Below, in pieces: positions 17,608-26,922 of a stretch of DNA of 64,000 nucleotides. The first letter of the stretch is position 1. Every line of letters starts with the position of its first letter. A program made the position numbers and the translations under genes. Under the pieces are notes generated by a model. The model ran no database searches. It saw nothing but the letters and a program-made list of their open reading frames with translations, and was not told the DNA's origin. The stretch is taken from contig NZ_WFLJ01000025.1 in the NCBI RefSeq assembly GCF_009208735.1, positions 1 through 64,000 of the forward strand. The letters run 5' to 3'. The stretch comes from Janthinobacterium rivuli. GTDB taxonomy: Bacteria > Pseudomonadota > Gammaproteobacteria > Burkholderiales > Burkholderiaceae_D.

Positions 17608-18194
17608 GCGCCGCCTCCACCCAGCTGAAACGCCAGCCTGGGCAGCGACTCGCCTGCCCCATTCACGGCGGGCGAACCGTCGGGCGAACGGGCGCGCCAG
17701 CCCAGCTTGATGACGATGGGCGCGCCCTTGCCGCCGCTGCACGCCCAGTGCAAGCCTTGCGAGGCGACATCCCACGTGGAAGCATCGCGGCAGATATGCA
17801 GACGCGCGCCGGGCAAGGCCGCATGCAGCGCCAGCTTCCATTCGGCGATGTCGAATTGCGCCAGTTCGGCCGCGCCGCAGGCGGCGGCACCGAAGCAGTC
17901 CGGCGCGCCGCCGCCAGCTTCGGCATCGTCCGCCGCCGCGTAGGCCACGCTCAGGTAGGGATTGCCCGTATCGGGGCCATTCATGAGCACGCTGTTCGCA
18001 CGCATGCGTTCGGCCATGCCGGCGGCCAGTTGCACGCCCACCGACAGCAGCGCGGACTCATGGCGCGCGCGCAGGGAGTGCAGTTGCAGGATGCTGGCGC
18101 CCAGCAGGCCCAGCGCCAACAGCAGCAGCGACACGAGCACCTCGACGAGGCTGCTGCCACCCGCAGAAAATATCTCGCGACCACCATTGCGCAT
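17604..18194 (-). CDS. pilV: Minor pilin PilV
   Basis: A 196-residue minor pilin and the first gene of the pilus run. The prepilin site is AGG^SSLVEVLVSLLLLALGLLG, with Glu+5. It continues with LQLHSLRARHESALLSVG and AAGMAERMRANS, which match the PilV family, and has two cysteine pairs in the globular part. It starts about 200 bp after nrdR, and a weak hairpin lies between, so the pilus genes may have their own promoter around 18200-18360; none was identified with confidence. Confidence 0.88.
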   Translation of the reverse strand: MRNGGREIFSAGGSSLVEVLVSLLLLALGLLGASILQLHSLRARHESALLSVGVQLAAGMAERMRANSVLMNGPDTGNPYLSVAYAAADDAEAGGGAPDCFGAAACGAAELAQFDIAEWKLALHAALPGARLHICRDASTWDVASQGLHWACSGGKGAPIVIKLGWRARSPDGSPAVNGAGESLPRLAFQLGGGGA

Positions 18195-18362
18195 GCGCTA
18201 CTCCCTTCCGCAGACACGGTCGCAAGAACAGGCGGCCCAGCTACAAGATAGGCGGACGCAAAGAACCGGGGCTGCGCTGGCGCAAACAGCACGGCGATAA
18301 GGTAAAAAACAGGGTTGGTATTGATCAGACCGCTTGCCAGGCGAACGCTGGCGTGATGAAGA

Positions 18363-18381
18363 CGGGGCCCTCGGCCCCGTT
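18363..18381 (-). terminator. GC-rich hairpin downstream of nrdR
   Basis: ACGGGGCC and GGCCCCGT arms around a 3-base loop lie 16 bp past the nrdR stop. The T-tract is poor (CTTC on the minus strand), so it may be a weak terminator or an RNA-stabilising hairpin. Confidence 0.4.
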
Positions 18382-18397
18382 GTCGGCACAGTGTGCG

Positions 18398-18862
18398 TCA
18401 GGGCTTGCTGCGCGCCTGTCCCACTTCGGCGATCGCATCCTGGAACTCGGCCAGGTCTTCGAAATTCTTGTAGACGGAGGCGAAGCGAATGTAGGCGATC
18501 TTGTCGAGGCGCTTGAGTTCCTGCATGACGAGCTCGCCGATATAGCCGGAATCGACTTCGCGCAAGCCGCTGGTCAGCAGTTTTTCCTGGATGGAGGCGA
18601 TGGCCGTATCCACAGAGGCGGCCGCGACGGGACGCTTGCGCAAGGCCAGCATCAAACTGCCGCGCAACTTATCCGCAGCGAACTCCGTCCGGCTGCCATT
18701 CTTTTTGACGACGGCCGGCATGATAAGTTCAATGCGTTCGTAAGTCGTAAAACGCTTGTCGCATTTGCCGCAGCGGCGGCGGCGCCGAATGGCATCCCCT
18801 TCCTCCGATACGCGCGTATCGAGAACCTGGGTGTCGCCGTGCTGGCAAAATGGACATTTCAT
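18398..18862 (-). CDS. nrdR: Transcriptional repressor NrdR
   Basis: An ATP/dATP-sensing repressor of ribonucleotide reductase genes. The 154-residue protein has the N-terminal zinc ribbon [16 protein letters not shown]...[16 protein letters not shown], and the ATP-cone domain with [29 protein letters not shown]. Length and both domains are standard. It lies downstream of glyA in the same orientation, a very common pairing, but two inverted repeats between the genes (18916-18995) suggest at least partial separation of transcription. Confidence 0.96.
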   Translation of the reverse strand: MKCPFCQHGDTQVLDTRVSEEGDAIRRRRRCGKCDKRFTTYERIELIMPAVVKKNGSRTEFAADKLRGSLMLALRKRPVAAASVDTAIASIQEKLLTSGLREVDSGYIGELVMQELKRLDKIAYIRFASVYKNFEDLAEFQDAIAEVGQARSKP

Positions 18863-18915
18863 GGGCTGGCTACAACTTTATAGTAATAATTACGGGAAAT
18901 CGCCGCCCTTGTACA

Positions 18916-18945
18916 AAGGGCGCCCGAATCACTCCGGGCGCCCTT
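18916..18945 (-). terminator. Terminator-like hairpin downstream of glyA
   Basis: Perfect arms AAGGGCGCCCG and CGGGCGCCCTT are followed on the minus strand by TTTGT. The stem is strong but the T-tract is short. It could end or attenuate the glyA transcript before nrdR. Confidence 0.55.
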
Positions 18946-18956
18946 GGGCACGACTG

Positions 18957-18995
18957 GAATGTGTCAGACAGAATCTTACTCCGTATGACACATTC
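18957..18995. repeat. 10-bp perfect inverted repeat after the glyA stop
   Basis: GAATGTGTCA (18957-18966) and TGACACATTC (18986-18995) flank a 19-bp loop, 11 bp beyond the glyA stop codon. Function is unknown. Confidence 0.5.
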
Positions 18996-19006
18996 TGGAC
19001 AAATAA

Positions 19007-20254
<1,248 letters not shown>

Positions 20255-20367
20255 GTAAAAACTCCAAGTATGAGGGTGCTTGTACTGGCAGGTTGGATCG
20301 AATGAGGGGAGCCGGCGTTAATTGAATAACAACATTGAACAGGCAGCCTCTTCGTGCTTTTCCATAG

Positions 20368-20488
20368 TGGCTACCCAGGCGAACGGCTGATGAAAAATCT
20401 CACGTTTCCCGGTGGGTGCCCACCTTTCGCCGGTTTGCCGATCGCCATCCATGGAGATCGCCCGACTTTTCGCCAGTCACGTGAGACG
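20368..20488 (-). promoter_or_regulatory. ZTP riboswitch (pfl motif) in the glyA leader
   Basis: On the minus strand the P1 arms TCTCACGT (20486-20479) and ACGTGAGA (20405-20398) pair perfectly. Directly after the first arm comes GACTGGCG, and before the second comes CCACCGGG, the two conserved blocks of the ZTP aptamer. The 3' pseudoknot block CGCCTGGG follows at 20381-20374. The region between the core blocks holds extra variable stems. The RNA senses the purine intermediate ZTP/ZMP, a sign of folate shortage. A stem GGTAGCC/GGCTGCC (20375-20342) overlaps the end of the pseudoknot strand and could be the switching partner. Class assignment is from recognised sequence blocks, not a covariance search. 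Confidence 0.88.
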
Positions 20489-20501
20489 GAATGGAAATCA
20501 A

Positions 20502-20530
20502 ATTGTAAGTTAAGTGCCCAAATTGAGCAA
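20502..20530 (-). promoter_or_regulatory. glyA promoter
   Basis: On the minus strand, TTGCTC (20530-20525), a 17-bp spacer and TACAAT (20507-20502). The predicted start near 20495 lies just upstream of the riboswitch. Confidence 0.65.
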
Positions 20531-20633
20531 GGAATGCAACCGTGCGGCTATAATCCCCGCCCGGGCAGCGCCCGTCCACGGTCTTAAGCTGGACGTAAAC
20601 TTTGCGACGGCATGTAAGCGTATGTTACGGGGC

Positions 20634-20661
20634 TTGCCATTGCAGCCCTGCGTTTTACAAT
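20634..20661 (+). promoter_or_regulatory. Candidate promoter of the ybgC-tol-pal operon
   Basis: TTGCCA (20634-20639), a 16-bp spacer and TACAAT (20656-20661), leaving a leader of about 105 nt before ybgC. Confidence 0.5.
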
Positions 20662-20773
20662 GCTGCGGTGCAACTTATATGCAGCTTTTGCATGGCTTTC
20701 CAGCAAGCGCCCACAGTCACAAGAAGAAAAATCGCGTAAAATGTTGCTCAATCTCACTACTGGCGCAATAAAC

Positions 20774-21175
20774 ATGCCTTCAGTCTTTACCTGGAACGTA
20801 CGTGTCTACTATGAAGACACCGACGCCGGCGGCATCGTCTATTACGCTAACTACCTGAAATTCTTCGAGCGCGCGCGCACCGAATGGCTGCGCGCCATCG
20901 ACGTGGGCCAGCAGGCATTGCTGGAACAGCACGACGCGATGTTCGTTGTCAAAAGCGTCAACGCCGACTATCATGCGCCAGCCAGGCTCGATGACACGGT
21001 AAGATTAACCTTAAGCATAGAAAAAATGGGGCGCGCCTCCATCGTTTTCCTGCAACAAGCCTGGTGCGGCGACCGCCTGCTCAACACGGCCCGCGTCAAG
21101 ATCGGCTGCGTCGACTCGGCACTGCGCCCGCGCGCCGTGCCTGATGCAGTCGCGGCCCGCATGCGCGCCGCCTGA
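20774..21175 (+). CDS. ybgC: Tol-Pal-associated acyl-CoA thioesterase YbgC
   Basis: A hot-dog-fold thioesterase acting on short acyl-CoA/ACP thioesters, encoded at the head of tol-pal operons. The 133-residue protein has the family signature VYYEDTDAGGIVYYANYLKFFERARTEWL, whose Asp is catalytic. I chose the ATG at 20774 (MPSVFTWNVRV); longer in-frame readings run back into the promoter. It is followed 46 bp later by tolQ. Confidence 0.93.
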   Translation: MPSVFTWNVRVYYEDTDAGGIVYYANYLKFFERARTEWLRAIDVGQQALLEQHDAMFVVKSVNADYHAPARLDDTVRLTLSIEKMGRASIVFLQQAWCGDRLLNTARVKIGCVDSALRPRAVPDAVAARMRAA

Positions 21176-21221
21176 GCCCTACCGCCACCCCCGGATAATT
21201 CACCCAACAGACTGCCAGCCA

Positions 21222-21911
21222 ATGAACGTTACACAAGATCTTTCTTTCCTCGCGCTCATCACCAATGCCCATTTGATCGTGCAACTGATCATGGCCCTGC
21301 TGCTGCTGATTTCCCTGACCAGCTGGACCTACATTTTCCGCAAGATGTTTGCCGTGCGCCAGGCGCGCAAGCAGACCATCGAATTTGAACGCAGCTTCTG
21401 GGCCGGCGGCAACCTGCATGCGCTGCACCAGAACGCCAGCGGCAACCGCGACCAGAGCGGCGCGCTGGCCCGCATCTTCGACGCCGGCATGGGCGAATTC
21501 ATCAAGGGCAAGGCTTCCTACGGCTCGCGCGAAGCGCTGGACGTGGGCGCCGTGCTCGACGGCGCACGCCGCGCCATGCGCGCCGCTTTCCAGCGTGAAA
21601 TGGACGTGCTCGAATCGCACCTGGCCTTCCTGGCATCCGTCGGTTCCGTCTCGCCGTACATCGGCCTGCTCGGTACCGTCTGGGGCATCATGAACGCCTT
21701 CCGCGGCCTGGCCAACGTGCAGCAAGCCACGCTGGCCGCCGTCGCGCCCGGCATTGCCGAAGCGCTGATCGCCACGGCCATCGGCCTGTTCGCGGCCATT
21801 CCCGCCGTCGTCGCCTACAACCGTTTTTCGCATGATATCGACCGCCTGGCGATCCGCTTCGAGAGCTTCGTCGAGGAATTCTCCAACATCTTGCAGCGCC
21901 AGTCGCGCTAA
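21222..21911 (+). CDS. tolQ: Tol-Pal system proton channel subunit TolQ
   Basis: An inner-membrane protein of the ExbB/TolQ/MotA family that, with TolR, uses the proton gradient to energise TolA during cell constriction. The 229-residue protein has three membrane segments: about 16-37 (LIVQLIMALLLLISLTSWTYIF), and two in the C-terminal half around SVSPYIGLLGTVWGIMNAF and IAEALIATAIGLFAAIPAVVAYN. The start MNVTQDLSFLALI is chosen over a longer reading because it follows the ybgC stop and matches the family N-terminus. tolR follows after 15 bp. Confidence 0.95.
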   Translation: MNVTQDLSFLALITNAHLIVQLIMALLLLISLTSWTYIFRKMFAVRQARKQTIEFERSFWAGGNLHALHQNASGNRDQSGALARIFDAGMGEFIKGKASYGSREALDVGAVLDGARRAMRAAFQREMDVLESHLAFLASVGSVSPYIGLLGTVWGIMNAFRGLANVQQATLAAVAPGIAEALIATAIGLFAAIPAVVAYNRFSHDIDRLAIRFESFVEEFSNILQRQSR

Positions 21912-21926
21912 GAGGGAGCAAGGTCC

Positions 21927-22367
21927 ATGGGTTCCTCATTCAATAGCGGCGGCATGCGCGGCGGCCGTGGCCGCAAGTTCAAGTCAGAGATCAACGTCGT
22001 GCCCTACATCGACGTGATGCTGGTGCTGCTGATCATTTTCATGGTGATGCCGTCGTCGAACAATCCCAGCGTGGTGAACTTGCCCAACGCGGAAAAGTCG
22101 GCGAAACCGCCCGATGACTATATTCAGATCGTGCTGAAACCAAATGGTTCGCTGTCGATCGGCGTGATCGGCAAAGAACAGCTGGCGCCGGAAACGGAAC
22201 CGAACCGCGACGCCCTGCTGCGCAAGTTGCGCGGTTTGCACGAGAGCAATCCTGACTATCCCGTGATGATCGCGGGCGACAAGGAAAGCAAGTACGACGA
22301 TGTGATCCAGCTCATTTCGGAAGCGAAAAAGATGGGCATTACCCGCGTCGGCCTGGCCACCAAGTAA
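21927..22367 (+). CDS. tolR: Tol-Pal system protein TolR
   Basis: The partner of TolQ, with one membrane helix and a periplasmic domain. The 146-residue protein has a basic, glycine-rich N-terminus and the membrane segment INVVPYIDVMLVLLIIFMVM, whose Asp is the proton-carrying residue. A compact periplasmic domain ends in DVIQLISEAKKMGITRVGLAT, typical of ExbD/TolR. A GGGAGC ribosome site precedes the ATG. It lies between tolQ and tolA in the standard order. Confidence 0.95.
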   Translation: MGSSFNSGGMRGGRGRKFKSEINVVPYIDVMLVLLIIFMVMPSSNNPSVVNLPNAEKSAKPPDDYIQIVLKPNGSLSIGVIGKEQLAPETEPNRDALLRKLRGLHESNPDYPVMIAGDKESKYDDVIQLISEAKKMGITRVGLATK

Positions 22368-22415
22368 GCGCAGCACCCTGTTTCCAGACTTGACCGTTTT
22401 TAGATAGACTAGACT

Positions 22416-23423
22416 TTGCAGACCAAACAAATCGACCATGTACTCGGCAAGCCCTACAGCGTGCCGCGCGAACGCAGCCGCTGGCCCTCGCTGGGCCTGG
22501 CGCTGGCGATGCACCTTGGCCTGCTGTTTTTCCTGTGGGTGGGCGTACACTGGCAAAATACGGAGCCTGTCGCCGTCGAGGCGGAAGTTTGGGACCTGAA
22601 AGTACAGACGGCCGCGCCGCCGCCCGACGTGGCGACGGAACCGGAGCCGACGCCTCCGCCGCAACCCGAAGTGGAACAGCCGGCCCCGCCGCCGCCACCG
22701 CCTGTGGCCGCGCCCGAGCCGAAGGTCGACTTGCGCGAAGCGGAAATCGCCCTCGAGCGCAAGAAGGCCAAGCTGAAGGAAGAGAAAGCGGCGGCGGAAG
22801 AACGCCGCAAGCAGGAATTGAAGGAACGCGAGGAAGAAAAGCGCGAACTGGAAAAACAGAAGCAGAAAGAAAAAGACAAGGCTGCCAAGCTGGAAAAAGA
22901 AAAGGCCGACAAGCTGGAGAAAGCCAAGGAAGCCAAAGAGAAAGAAAAAGCGGCGGAAGAAAAAGCCGAGAAAGAACTGTCCGAGAAAAAAGCGGCGGCG
23001 GAAAAAGCGGCCAAGGCCAAGAAAGCGGCGGCTGAAAAAGCGGCAGCCGACAAATTGCGTGCCGATGACATGAAGCGGTTGATGGCGCAGGCAGGCAATG
23101 GCACAACGGGCACGGCCGCGAAAGCGACCGCGCCACGCAAGGACAGCGGCTATGTCGCTGCCCTGACGAGCAAGATCAAGAGCAATATCGCGTACAGCGG
23201 TAGCACGGACGTGCCGGGCAACCCGCGCGCCGTGTTCAAGATCGAGCAACTGCCAACTGGGGAAATTATTTCGGTCCGAAAGATTAAAAGTAGCGGCCTG
23301 CCGGCGTATGACAGCTCGGTGGAAAACGCCATTAATAAATCGTCGCCACTGCCGAAGAAAAAAGACGGCACCGTGGAACGCGAGATTGAACTCATATTCG
23401 AGATGAAGGATTTGCCTAAATGA
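22416..23423 (+). CDS. tolA: Tol-Pal system protein TolA (cell envelope integrity)
   Basis: It spans from the inner membrane to Pal/TolB at the outer membrane and transmits force from TolQR. The 335-residue protein has a cytoplasmic N-terminus, one helix around residues 24-45 ([20 protein letters not shown]), a Pro-rich stretch and a long Lys/Ala/Glu coiled coil (about 105-225). A C-terminal TolA/TonB-like domain holds [17 protein letters not shown] and [13 protein letters not shown]. The only upstream start in frame is TTG at 22416, because a stop codon lies 6 nt before it; no strong ribosome site is visible. Confidence 0.93.
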   Translation: MQTKQIDHVLGKPYSVPRERSRWPSLGLALAMHLGLLFFLWVGVHWQNTEPVAVEAEVWDLKVQTAAPPPDVATEPEPTPPPQPEVEQPAPPPPPPVAAPEPKVDLREAEIALERKKAKLKEEKAAAEERRKQELKEREEEKRELEKQKQKEKDKAAKLEKEKADKLEKAKEAKEKEKAAEEKAEKELSEKKAAAEKAAKAKKAAAEKAAADKLRADDMKRLMAQAGNGTTGTAAKATAPRKDSGYVAALTSKIKSNIAYSGSTDVPGNPRAVFKIEQLPTGEIISVRKIKSSGLPAYDSSVENAINKSSPLPKKKDGTVEREIELIFEMKDLPK

Positions 23424-24697
23424 TGACCATGAAAAAAATGAGCTATGTCGTGCTCTGTGCCGGCCTGATGCTGGGAGCCGCCGGCGCCCAGGCGCAGCTG
23501 CGCGTGGAGATTACGGGGATCGGCAGCAACCAGATCCCGGTGGCTGTCGCCAGCTTCGTCAATGAATCGGCGGCGCCCCAATCGCTGTCCGGCATCATCA
23601 AGGCCGACCTGGCGCGCAGCGGCGTGTTCAAGCTGATCGACGCCGATGCGCCCGTATCGGAAACGGCGCCCGTCAGCTACGAGCAATGGAAGTCGCGCGG
23701 CGCCGACGCGCTGGCGGCCGGCAGCGTGCAAAGCATGGCCGATGGCCGCCTGGATGTGCGCTACAAGCTGTTCGACACCATCAAGGGTGCGCAGATCTCG
23801 AGCATGAACAATGCGGCCGCGCCGCAGTTCAACCGCTTGCTGGCGCACAAGATCGCCGACGATATCTATGAAAAGCTGACGGGCGTCAAGGGCGCGTTCG
23901 CCACGCGCATCGCCTACGTCACGCAATCGGGCCGCGAGTACCGACTGGAAATCGCCGACGCCGATGGCGAAGGCATCCAGGTCGCGCTGCGCTCGAACGA
24001 GCCGATCATTTCGCCGTCGTGGTCGCCGGACGGCACCAAGGTCGCGTATGTGTCGTTTGAAAAGAAAAAGCCCATCGTCTACGTGCAAAACCTGGTGACG
24101 CGCCAGCGCACCATCGTCTCGAATGAAAAAGGCAGCAATTCGGCGCCAAGCTGGAGCCCGGACGGCTCACGCCTGGCCGTGGCCCTGTCGCGCGATGGCC
24201 ATACCCAGGTCTACACCGTCAATGCCGACGGCAGCGGCTTGCGCCGCGTCAGCACCAGCAGCGGCATCGATACGGAACCGCAATTCTCGGCCGATGGCCA
24301 AAGCATTTATTTCACCAGCGATCGCAGCGGCGGACCACAAATCTACCGCATGTCGGTCAGCGGCGGCGAAGCCAAGCGCGTGACGTTTGGCGGCTCCTAC
24401 AACATCAGCCCGCGGATTTCGTCCGACGGGAAGACTCTCGCTTATATTTCCCGTCGCGACGGCAATTTCCAGCTCTACGCGCTCGACCTGGCTAGTGGCC
24501 AGGAACTGCGCCTGTCGGACACCGCCAACGACGAATCACCGAGCTTTTCGCCCAACGGGAAATATATCATGTACGCGACCGAATCCGGACGACGCAAGTC
24601 GCTGGCAGTGGTATCGGTGGATGGCCGCGTCAAACAGCGTTTGACTACGCAAGCTGGCAATATCAAGGAGCCCACCTGGGGTCCTTTTATGAAGTAA
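23420..24697 (+). CDS. tolB: Tol-Pal system beta-propeller protein TolB
   Basis: A periplasmic protein that shuttles between Pal and TolA. The 425-residue protein starts with a signal peptide ([19 protein letters not shown]) and an N-terminal alpha/beta domain. A six-bladed propeller follows with repeated [49 protein letters not shown] and [12 protein letters not shown] motifs. The ATG overlaps the tolA stop (ATGA at 23420); further ATGs at 23423 and 23429 are alternatives. Confidence 0.96.
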   Translation: MMTMKKMSYVVLCAGLMLGAAGAQAQLRVEITGIGSNQIPVAVASFVNESAAPQSLSGIIKADLARSGVFKLIDADAPVSETAPVSYEQWKSRGADALAAGSVQSMADGRLDVRYKLFDTIKGAQISSMNNAAAPQFNRLLAHKIADDIYEKLTGVKGAFATRIAYVTQSGREYRLEIADADGEGIQVALRSNEPIISPSWSPDGTKVAYVSFEKKKPIVYVQNLVTRQRTIVSNEKGSNSAPSWSPDGSRLAVALSRDGHTQVYTVNADGSGLRRVSTSSGIDTEPQFSADGQSIYFTSDRSGGPQIYRMSVSGGEAKRVTFGGSYNISPRISSDGKTLAYISRRDGNFQLYALDLASGQELRLSDTANDESPSFSPNGKYIMYATESGRRKSLAVVSVDGRVKQRLTTQAGNIKEPTWGPFMK

Positions 24698-24740
24698 ATG
24701 CTGTACAGTTTCACCTTTAACCATGACCCGGAGAATAAAA

Positions 24741-25262
24741 ATGAGTAACTTTAAAAGTTTGGCTTTCATCGCCGCTACCGCAGCCCTGCTGTCCGCCTGC
24801 AGCACCCCAGTCAAAGTCGCAGAAACCCCAGTGGTTGAGCGCGCTCCTGAAAAAGTCGCAGCTCCAGTTGACACCCGTCAAGTTCAGCCAGTGACGACCG
24901 CATCGGTCGATCCACTGGACGATCCAAAAGGCGTGCTGGCTAACCGCAGCATCTACTTCGACTTCGACAAGTACGTCGTGCGCGAAGCGGACACCCCAGT
25001 CGTGCAAAACCACGCTGCTTACCTGGTGAAAACGCCTAGCCGCAAGATCCTGATCCAAGGTAACACCGATGAACGCGGTGGCGCCGAGTACAACCTGGCC
25101 CTGGGCCAGAAACGTGCTGAAGCCGTGCGCAAGTCGATGGCCGCCCTGGGCGTGCCAGAAGGCCAAATGGAAGCCGTGTCGCTGGGCAAAGAAAAGCCTA
25201 AAGCTCAAGGCAGCAACGAAGCAGCATGGGCAGAAAACCGCCGCGCTGACATCGTTTATTGA
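24741..25262 (+). CDS. pal: Peptidoglycan-associated lipoprotein Pal
   Basis: An outer-membrane lipoprotein that binds peptidoglycan and TolA/TolB. The 173-residue protein has a signal peptide ending in the lipobox LLSAC and an OmpA-like domain with IYFDFDKYVVREAD, ILIQGNTDERGGAEYNLALG and QKRAEAVRKSMAALGV. The conserved Asp and Arg that bind meso-DAP are in the NTDERG stretch and near the end. The ATG at 24741 follows a GGAG site; an upstream in-frame ATG at 24723 would spoil the signal peptide. Confidence 0.97.
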   Translation: MSNFKSLAFIAATAALLSACSTPVKVAETPVVERAPEKVAAPVDTRQVQPVTTASVDPLDDPKGVLANRSIYFDFDKYVVREADTPVVQNHAAYLVKTPSRKILIQGNTDERGGAEYNLALGQKRAEAVRKSMAALGVPEGQMEAVSLGKEKPKAQGSNEAAWAENRRADIVY

Positions 25263-25324
25263 TGTTGACGGGTGAGCGCGGCAGCATTGACGCTTACCTA
25301 ACTGGCCAGTCATAGGCATAATAA

Positions 25325-25362
25325 TGGGGCGCAGCGCGGTGATTCACCGCCCGGCGCCCCGT
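25325..25362 (+). terminator. Hairpin between pal and cpoB
   Basis: GGGGCGC and GCGCCCC arms enclose an inner GCGGTGA/TCACCGC stem, followed by GTTTGCATGTTTTG. It could partially terminate after pal, lowering cpoB expression relative to pal. Confidence 0.55.
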
Positions 25363-25397
25363 TTGCATGTTTTGCGTAACCTTTGAAAGCCCGACCC

Positions 25398-26156
25398 ATG
25401 ATGACATTCTCGAAAGCCGGCGTCGCCGCCGCCTTGATGGCCGCGTTTGCCTACCTGCCCCTGCACGCCAACGCCGCCCTGTTCGATGACGACGAAGCAC
25501 GCAAGGCCATCCTCGAGCTGCGCGCCAAGGTCGACGCCATGGCGCGCGACCTGAACGGCCGCATCGATACCAAGGCGGACAAGACCAGCACCCTGAGCAT
25601 GCTCAACCAGCATGATCAGACCATGCAAGAGATCGCCCGCCTGCGCGGCCAGATCGAAGTGCTGGGCAACGACCTGGCGACTGTGCAAAAGCGCCAGAAG
25701 GATTTCTACACCGACATCGACGCGCGCCTGCGCAAGCTCGAGCCGCGCCAGGTCACCATCGACGGCCAGGAAGCGGCCGTGGGCGTGTCCGAGCAAAGCG
25801 CGTATGAATCCGCGTTCGGCCTGTTCAAGTCGGGCGACTACAAGGGCGCCGTCACGGCCCTGGACGCCTTCGTCAAGCGCTATCCGGAATCGGCCTACGC
25901 GGCCAACGCGCAATACTGGCTGGGCAACGCCTATTACGCCCAGCGCGACTGCAAGAGCGCCATCACGGCCCAGCAGGCAGTGCTGAAACACTACCCGGAC
26001 AGCCCGAAGGCGGCCGACGCCATGCTCAACATCGCCAGCTGCTACACGGAGCTGAAGGATAAGCCGAACGCGACCAAGACCTTGAACGCGCTGATCTCGC
26101 GCTACCCGGACTCCAGCGCGGCCCAGGCTGCCAAGGAACGGGCCGGTAAAAAGTAA
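25398..26156 (+). CDS. cpoB: Cell division coordinator CpoB (YbgF)
   Basis: A periplasmic TPR protein that links Tol energy use to PBP1B-driven septal peptidoglycan synthesis. The 252-residue protein has a signal peptide (MAAFAYLPLHANA), an N-terminal trimerising coiled coil (about residues 25-105), and C-terminal TPR repeats with AYESAFGLFKSGDYKGAV, YAANAQYWLGNAYYAQ and DAMLNIASCYTELKD. The ATG at 25398 is preferred to a TTG 15 nt upstream. It is the last gene of the tol-pal operon. Confidence 0.93.
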   Translation: MMTFSKAGVAAALMAAFAYLPLHANAALFDDDEARKAILELRAKVDAMARDLNGRIDTKADKTSTLSMLNQHDQTMQEIARLRGQIEVLGNDLATVQKRQKDFYTDIDARLRKLEPRQVTIDGQEAAVGVSEQSAYESAFGLFKSGDYKGAVTALDAFVKRYPESAYAANAQYWLGNAYYAQRDCKSAITAQQAVLKHYPDSPKAADAMLNIASCYTELKDKPNATKTLNALISRYPDSSAAQAAKERAGKK

Positions 26157-26183
26157 AAACGGGGAAAAAGTTGCCCGTTCGGT

Positions 26184-26212
26184 TTGACAGAATCCCGGGC
26201 ACCCCCTATAAT
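26184..26212 (+). promoter_or_regulatory. Consensus promoter of the first tRNA-Lys pair
   Basis: TTGACA (26184-26189), a 17-bp spacer and TATAAT (26207-26212): a perfect sigma70 promoter about 12 nt upstream of the tRNA. Confidence 0.9.
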
Positions 26213-26223
26213 CTTTCTTCTTC

Positions 26224-26299
26224 GGGTCGTTAGCTCAGCTGGTAGAGCAGCGGACTTTTAATCCGTTGGTCGCAGGTTCGAATCCCGCACGGCCTACCA
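26224..26299 (+). tRNA. tRNA-Lys (anticodon UUU), pair 1 copy 1
   Basis: 76 nt including the encoded CCA. The acceptor arms GGGTCGT and ACGGCCT pair (with one G:U), the D arm is GCTC/GAGC, anticodon TTT sits at 26257-26259, and the T loop is GGTTCGAATCC. It is identical in sequence to the three other copies in the window. Confidence 0.98.
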
Positions 26300-26388
26300 C
26301 GAATACGCAGTACTGATCTGCTTGCGAGTTGTTATAGCAAGCATTTTTTTACGGCACAGTGTTACCGAAGTTGCAGTAAAAAGTTTTT

Positions 26389-26464
26389 GGGTCGTTAGCT
26401 CAGCTGGTAGAGCAGCGGACTTTTAATCCGTTGGTCGCAGGTTCGAATCCCGCACGGCCTACCA
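26389..26464 (+). tRNA. tRNA-Lys (anticodon UUU), pair 1 copy 2
   Basis: 76 nt with encoded CCA, identical to copy 1 and separated from it by 89 bp. It shares the upstream consensus promoter and ends in a terminator at 26477-26504. Confidence 0.98.
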
Positions 26465-26476
26465 AATACTTCAGAG

Positions 26477-26504
26477 AAGCCAACCGTTCGCGGTTGGCTT
26501 TTTT
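26477..26504 (+). terminator. Terminator of the first tRNA-Lys pair
   Basis: AAGCCAACCG, TTCG loop, CGGTTGGCTT, then a T-run: a classic intrinsic terminator, duplicated at 32302-32329. Confidence 0.92.
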
Positions 26505-26607
26505 GTTTTCAATGGCATCACCCGCACGGGATGCCAGCGGTGACACAAATCAAACACCCTGCCACCTGCGATATGCCCCTGTCGAACTGTCGTATAATCA
26601 GGCAATC

Positions 26608-26811
26608 ATGAACGGCCTCCTACCCTCGACCACGTCCGCATTTGAGACAGCGGAAGCAGCCGAAACCTATGACCACTGGTTTCGCGCAAAGGTATTGTCA
26701 TCACTAAATGATGACCGCCCTGCCCGTCCACATGCAACGGTCATGGCGCAACTGAGGAAAATCGTCACAGCCCAGCCTGATGACCATGCTGCCGATTCGA
26801 TGGAAGGCTAA
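26608..26811 (+). CDS. Type II antitoxin, RelB/StbD-like
   Basis: A 67-residue protein with the pattern FETAEAAETYDHWFRAKVLSSLNDDRPARPHATVMAQL, typical of small RelB/StbD antitoxins that neutralise an adjacent ParE/RelE toxin and repress their shared promoter. A TATAAT at 26593-26598 would start transcription only a few bases before the ATG, so the message may be nearly leaderless. The toxin gene follows on the same strand, but a palindromic repeat has been inserted in the 69-bp gap. Base composition is lower in GC than flanking genes, suggesting transfer. Confidence 0.8.
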   Translation: MNGLLPSTTSAFETAEAAETYDHWFRAKVLSSLNDDRPARPHATVMAQLRKIVTAQPDDHAADSMEG

Positions 26812-26822
26812 CAACGCCTAAC

Positions 26823-26922
26823 AAAACCGTAGCGAGCGGAAGTAAGTTGTGGTTGAGAAGCGCAACTGTACGAAGGTACAGTGAGCATCGCAGACCGCAA
26901 ATTACGACGCGCAGTAGGTTTT
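26823..26922. repeat. 100-bp palindromic element, copy B, inside the toxin-antitoxin locus
   Basis: The ends are AAAACC (26823-26828) and GGTTTT (26917-26922). It aligns over its length with the element at 4500-4609: shared ACCGTAGCGAGC, GGTTGAG, CGCAACTGTAC, GGTACAGTGAG and GCGCAGTAGGTTT, with divergent inner arms. It begins 12 bp after the antitoxin stop and supplies the first 14 codons of the toxin reading frame. Confidence 0.8.

Larger units (their letters stand above)
20255..20773. other. 519-bp intergenic region between divergent glyA and the ybgC-tol operon
   Basis: It contains the glyA leader (20255-20495) with a ZTP riboswitch, the glyA promoter facing left, and a promoter candidate facing right for ybgC. 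A plus-strand TATAAT at 20549-20554 has only a weak upstream match (TTGAGC with a 20-bp spacer). Confidence 0.7.
26224..26505. repeat. Direct repeat (left): tRNA-Lys tandem pair with spacer and terminator
   Basis: The unit tRNA-spacer-tRNA-terminator recurs at 32067-32330. The tRNAs and the 40 bp after the second tRNA are identical, and the second half of the spacer is clearly homologous (ACGGCACAG, GTTACCG, AAGTTTTTGGG). Sequence upstream of the first tRNA differs between the two sites. Confidence 0.9.

Noticed and set aside
20366-20490. c-di-GMP (GEMM) or glycine riboswitch upstream of glyA
   Set aside because: GGCAAACC...GAAA looked GEMM-like, but the ordered GACTGGCG, CCACCGGG and CGCCTGGG blocks fit the ZTP class.
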